17,811 nt of DNA. Origin: JBKECP01 sp047974765. GTDB taxonomy: Bacteria; Pseudomonadota; Gammaproteobacteria; Pseudomonadales; Halieaceae. The number at the start of each line of letters is the position of its first letter. Position 1 is the stretch's first letter. Under the pieces are notes generated by a model. That model did no database searches. It worked only from the letters and a program-made list of their open reading frames with translations, and was not told where the DNA came from. Of the stretch, positions 15,428-17,811 are shown one piece after another. The position numbers and the translations under genes were made by a program. The stretch lies in NCBI GenBank assembly GCA_047974765.1, contig JBKECP010000017.1, forward strand, positions 1 to 17,811. The letters run 5' to 3'.

Positions 15428-17518
15428 TTAATAAAAATGCCAGCGGGCAGACACCTCAACCTGGCGCGGTGCAGCATAAAAACCCTGCGTCCAATACAAA
15501 CTGTTCAGATATTTTTTATCTCCCAGATTGTTGATATTCAATGCCAGTGATAAATGCCTGCTGGCTTGATAACGAACAAATGTATTGATCACAGTATAAC
15601 CACCCTGTTCGACACGAACACCTGCGGCCGGTTCGGTGTAAATACGATCCTGCCAATTCAGACTGCCACCCAGGCGTAGACCATTTATATAAGGTACGTC
15701 CCAGGCTGCCGCCAGTTTGAGTGTTTTACGCGGAATATAGGTGCGCACATCCTCGCCATCATCACCAATTACTTCATGCAGATAGGTATAGCCAAAGCTG
15801 ACATTAAGCGTTTCACTGACAGAGCCAATCAACTCAAATTCAGCGCCATTGGTTTCATAATCAAGGCCAGTATAGGTATTTACTCCGCCAACAACTTCTA
15901 CAAATTCGCCCAGATTTTCCAGGTTGGATTGAAAAACAGCCAGACTGGCTGTCGCACGCCCATCATTGAGCGCCACTTTGACACCCAACTCAGCATTGTC
16001 ACCCTCGGCCACACCAAGAGTGCCAAAATCCGTAGCGACAAAAGACTGTGGCGTAAAAACCTCACTGTAACTACCGTAGAAAGCAATATCGTCCGTCAGA
16101 TCATAGGTCAAACCAAGGTAGGGCACGGTTTCTTCAGCATCGGAGGCAACATCAGTGCCGTAGTTATAACCTTTTTGGTCCACCTTCATGTAGCGTGCGC
16201 CCAGCAGTAAGGCAAGTTTCTCATGAAGTTTCAGCCGTGTTGCAGCATAAAGCGATTTGTGTTCCTGCTCATCTTTATGGCCACTGGTATAGCGGTCATA
16301 ATCGACAAAATCCGGCCGCGGCGTATTACCTGTTGCCCAGTCGCCATCCAAGACCGGAAAACCATTGGTGTAGTCGTAGTAGGATTGGCCAAAAAGATCA
16401 ATATCTGCGTAATTCAGCCCAATAACCAGTGCATGCTGGCGCCCACCAAACTCAAAATCACCGGACACAAAAACATCGGCAATGCGTTGTTCCTCTTCCA
16501 GTTCATAGCGAAAAGCCTGGCCACTCAGCCCCATTTCTGTTGTACGCTCGGGAGTACCATAAACATAGAGTTCTTCAGCAACCATCTCCATATCGTTGTA
16601 GGTCAACAGTGCAGTCAGGCTCCAGTTTTCATTGAGATGGTGCTTAAGTTCAACAAAGCTCTGCGAGCTGTCAACCTTGCGAAAAGCCCAGTCGGCAGCG
16701 GTACTGGTGGAAACCGCATAATCAGTCTGCGAGCCATCACTGTAGTACAGCGGCAGCGCACCCGACATACTGCCGCTGGAATCACTTTTGTTTTTGCTGT
16801 AACCAAGCGTTACTACTGTGTCACTGCCAAGCTCAATATCAAATACGCCATAAAGCAGGCTCACATCCTCTTCTCTACGATCCAGATAGGAGTCAGCCTT
16901 ATCTTTGGCGGCCACCAGCCGTCCACGGACAGTGTCAGAAACCGGAACAGATATATCACCCTGCAAACGATAACGCTCTTCATCCCCTGCCAGCAGATCA
17001 ACACTGCCATTCAATTCATCAGCGGGCCGCTTGCGGATATAGTTGACCGTGGCAGAGGGATTGGCCAGACCGGTAATCAAGCCCGCTGCGCCTTTGACCA
17101 CCTCCACCTGCTCGTATACTGCCGTATCCTGACGCCCGTGAGACAGGCCCGCACTGAAAGGCACTCCAATGCCGTCATATTGAAAGTTAACCACATCAAA
17201 GCCCCTGGCAGTGTAATAGCTGCGATCAGTTTCAACAGCTTCAACCGTTATCCCCGGGGTATAGCGCAACAATTCATTGACACCGTTGAGCGCAAAATCC
17301 TGCATCTGCGGCAGGGAAATCACCGCTACAGACTGAGGTGTTTCCAGTACACTCAGATCAAGCCGGGTAGCGGTATTGGTTTCTTGCTGCTCGCCATAAA
17401 CCAGTACTTCTTCTATCAATACGTCATTATTACTATCGGCTGCCATCGACCAACACATCAAACTCAACACACATGACAGCCCGCCGGGCAGCTTGTTTTG
17501 CAAAAAACAATAATTCAT
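15428..17518 (-). CDS. TonB-dependent siderophore receptor, FhuE/FoxA type
   Basis: Outer-membrane receptor of 696 residues for ferric siderophore uptake, probably hydroxamate type by similarity to FhuE/FoxA. A signal peptide covers about 1-26 (cleavage near MAA). A TonB-box-like VLIEEVLVYGE lies at 33-43. The plug spans about 50-165 with ETPQSVAVIS, LLRYTPGITVEAVETDRSYY, TARGFDV, YEQVEVVKGAAGLITGLANP and VNYIRKRP, all typical. The rest is a 22-strand barrel ending in the aromatic RWHFY. No secretin/signalling N-terminal extension is present, so it does not signal to an ECF sigma factor directly. The ATG has AAGGAG (17525-17530 on the other strand) seven bases upstream. I could not find a convincing Fur box in 17519-17637. 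The gene stands alone; no siderophore synthesis or ABC transporter genes are nearby. Confidence 0.93.
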   Translation of the reverse strand: MNYCFLQNKLPGGLSCVLSLMCWSMAADSNNDVLIEEVLVYGEQQETNTATRLDLSVLETPQSVAVISLPQMQDFALNGVNELLRYTPGITVEAVETDRSYYTARGFDVVNFQYDGIGVPFSAGLSHGRQDTAVYEQVEVVKGAAGLITGLANPSATVNYIRKRPADELNGSVDLLAGDEERYRLQGDISVPVSDTVRGRLVAAKDKADSYLDRREEDVSLLYGVFDIELGSDTVVTLGYSKNKSDSSGSMSGALPLYYSDGSQTDYAVSTSTAADWAFRKVDSSQSFVELKHHLNENWSLTALLTYNDMEMVAEELYVYGTPERTTEMGLSGQAFRYELEEEQRIADVFVSGDFEFGGRQHALVIGLNYADIDLFGQSYYDYTNGFPVLDGDWATGNTPRPDFVDYDRYTSGHKDEQEHKSLYAATRLKLHEKLALLLGARYMKVDQKGYNYGTDVASDAEETVPYLGLTYDLTDDIAFYGSYSEVFTPQSFVATDFGTLGVAEGDNAELGVKVALNDGRATASLAVFQSNLENLGEFVEVVGGVNTYTGLDYETNGAEFELIGSVSETLNVSFGYTYLHEVIGDDGEDVRTYIPRKTLKLAAAWDVPYINGLRLGGSLNWQDRIYTEPAAGVRVEQGGYTVINTFVRYQASRHLSLALNINNLGDKKYLNSLYWTQGFYAAPRQVEVSARWHFY

Positions 17519-17637
17519 TGAACGCTCCTTTTCGCTATTGATTATTGGACTCCGATTCTAGCAGTGGTTCATTTTGATAATTCAGGATGTCAATGTGGTT
17601 TCTCAGGAGATTTTGCTAACCTGCTGAGGGCATGATA
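17519..17637. promoter_or_regulatory. Divergent region, TonB receptor promoter and IS630 left end
   Basis: A 119-base gap between the TonB receptor start and the transposase start. The receptor promoter and the left terminal repeat of the IS630 element should lie here. IS630 elements insert at TA, and TA at 17559-17560 is one possible boundary, but without the other end I cannot fix the repeat. Confidence 0.3.
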
Positions 17638-17811
17638 ATGAAAAAGCACTTTGTGGTGAAATTGACGCTGAATGAGCGGTCTCGGCTGGATGGAGAGGGT
17701 GAAGCCCGGCTGTTCAGCCTTGCCTGCAGTGACGCCCCCGAAGGCCACGCCCGTTGGACATTAAATCTTTTATCGGACAAGCTCGTTGAGTTGAACGTGG
17801 TTGAGTCTATC
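17638..17811 (+). pseudogene. IS630-family transposase, 5' part with internal deletion
   Basis: An open frame of 58 codons from ATG at 17638 runs off the right edge; GAGGG at 17626-17630 is the ribosome site. The first 14 residues (MKKHFVVKLTLNER) are the usual IS630 start. They are followed at once by LDGEGEARLFSLACSDAPEG and HARWTLNLLSDKLVELNVVE, which in full-length IS630 transposases comes about 100 residues later, just before the DDE catalytic core. The helix-turn-helix region in between is missing, with the frame kept. I infer an internal deletion derivative, unlikely to encode an active transposase. The rest of the gene is outside the window, so the state of the DDE core is unknown. 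Confidence 0.75.

Noticed and set aside
16223..17476. A 417-codon plus-strand open frame opposite the TonB receptor.
   Set aside because: It is the antisense shadow of a clear receptor gene; the translation has no recognisable domain and a biased composition.
17519..17580. A Fur box upstream of the TonB receptor.
   Set aside because: AT-rich stretches such as ATTATTGG are present, but no match close to the 19-bp GATAATGATAATCATTATC consensus could be found by eye.

Overview
The window reads as chromosome of a gammaproteobacterium of roughly even base composition. A marine, Cellvibrionales/Spongiibacter-like member of the Pseudomonadales is my best guess. This rests on a three-subunit proton-translocating transhydrogenase, an efp-epmA pair, a FimW-like PilZ protein next to serB and ytjB/ahpA (a neighbourhood I know from Pseudomonas, part of it from E. 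coli), a chromosomal integron integrase and a PEP-CTERM-like protein. The species assignment is inference.

Layout. 1-1370: an integron integrase (intI) at the left edge, pointing right. Its attI site and any gene cassettes should lie at or beyond the left edge. A bidirectional hairpin terminator separates it from the convergent pntAA-pntAB-pntB operon (1371-4163, minus strand). 4164-4634: non-coding spacer with several palindromes. 4635-5819 (minus): secreted PQQ-type aldose sugar dehydrogenase with a perfect 13-bp hairpin inside its coding sequence. 6015-6815 (plus): secreted beta-sandwich-type protein with a degenerate PEP-CTERM tail. 6816-7171: spacer dense in hairpins. 7172-9104 (plus): NhaC-type Na+/H+ antiporter and a closely coupled hot-dog thioesterase. 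9108-10655 (minus): epmA and efp, that is elongation factor P and the ligase that lysylates it. 10832-12685 (plus): FimW-like c-di-GMP effector candidate, overlapping tail-to-tail with serB (12674-13903, minus). 14048-15292 (plus): AhpA/YtjB-family membrane protein whose cytoplasmic domain reads like a degenerate class III cyclase fold. 15428-17518 (minus): TonB-dependent siderophore receptor of FhuE/FoxA type. 17638 to the right edge: start of an IS630-family transposase that has lost its helix-turn-helix region in frame.

How the genes fit together. Most are housekeeping or envelope physiology: transhydrogenase and Na+/H+ antiporter (energy and ion balance), EF-P and EpmA (translation of polyproline stretches), SerB (serine synthesis), TonB receptor (iron). 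FimW-like and YtjB-like proteins flank serB and may form a surface/second-messenger signalling module. Accessory signals are the integron integrase at the left, an IS630 remnant at the right, and palindrome-rich spacers around the sugar dehydrogenase/PEP-CTERM pair. I found no tRNA, rRNA, CRISPR array or phage genes. I did not find a clearly new multi-gene system. The best leads are the integron edge, the coding-region hairpin at 5638-5669, the hairpin cluster at 6823-7022, and the degenerate cyclase-like domain of the YtjB homologue.
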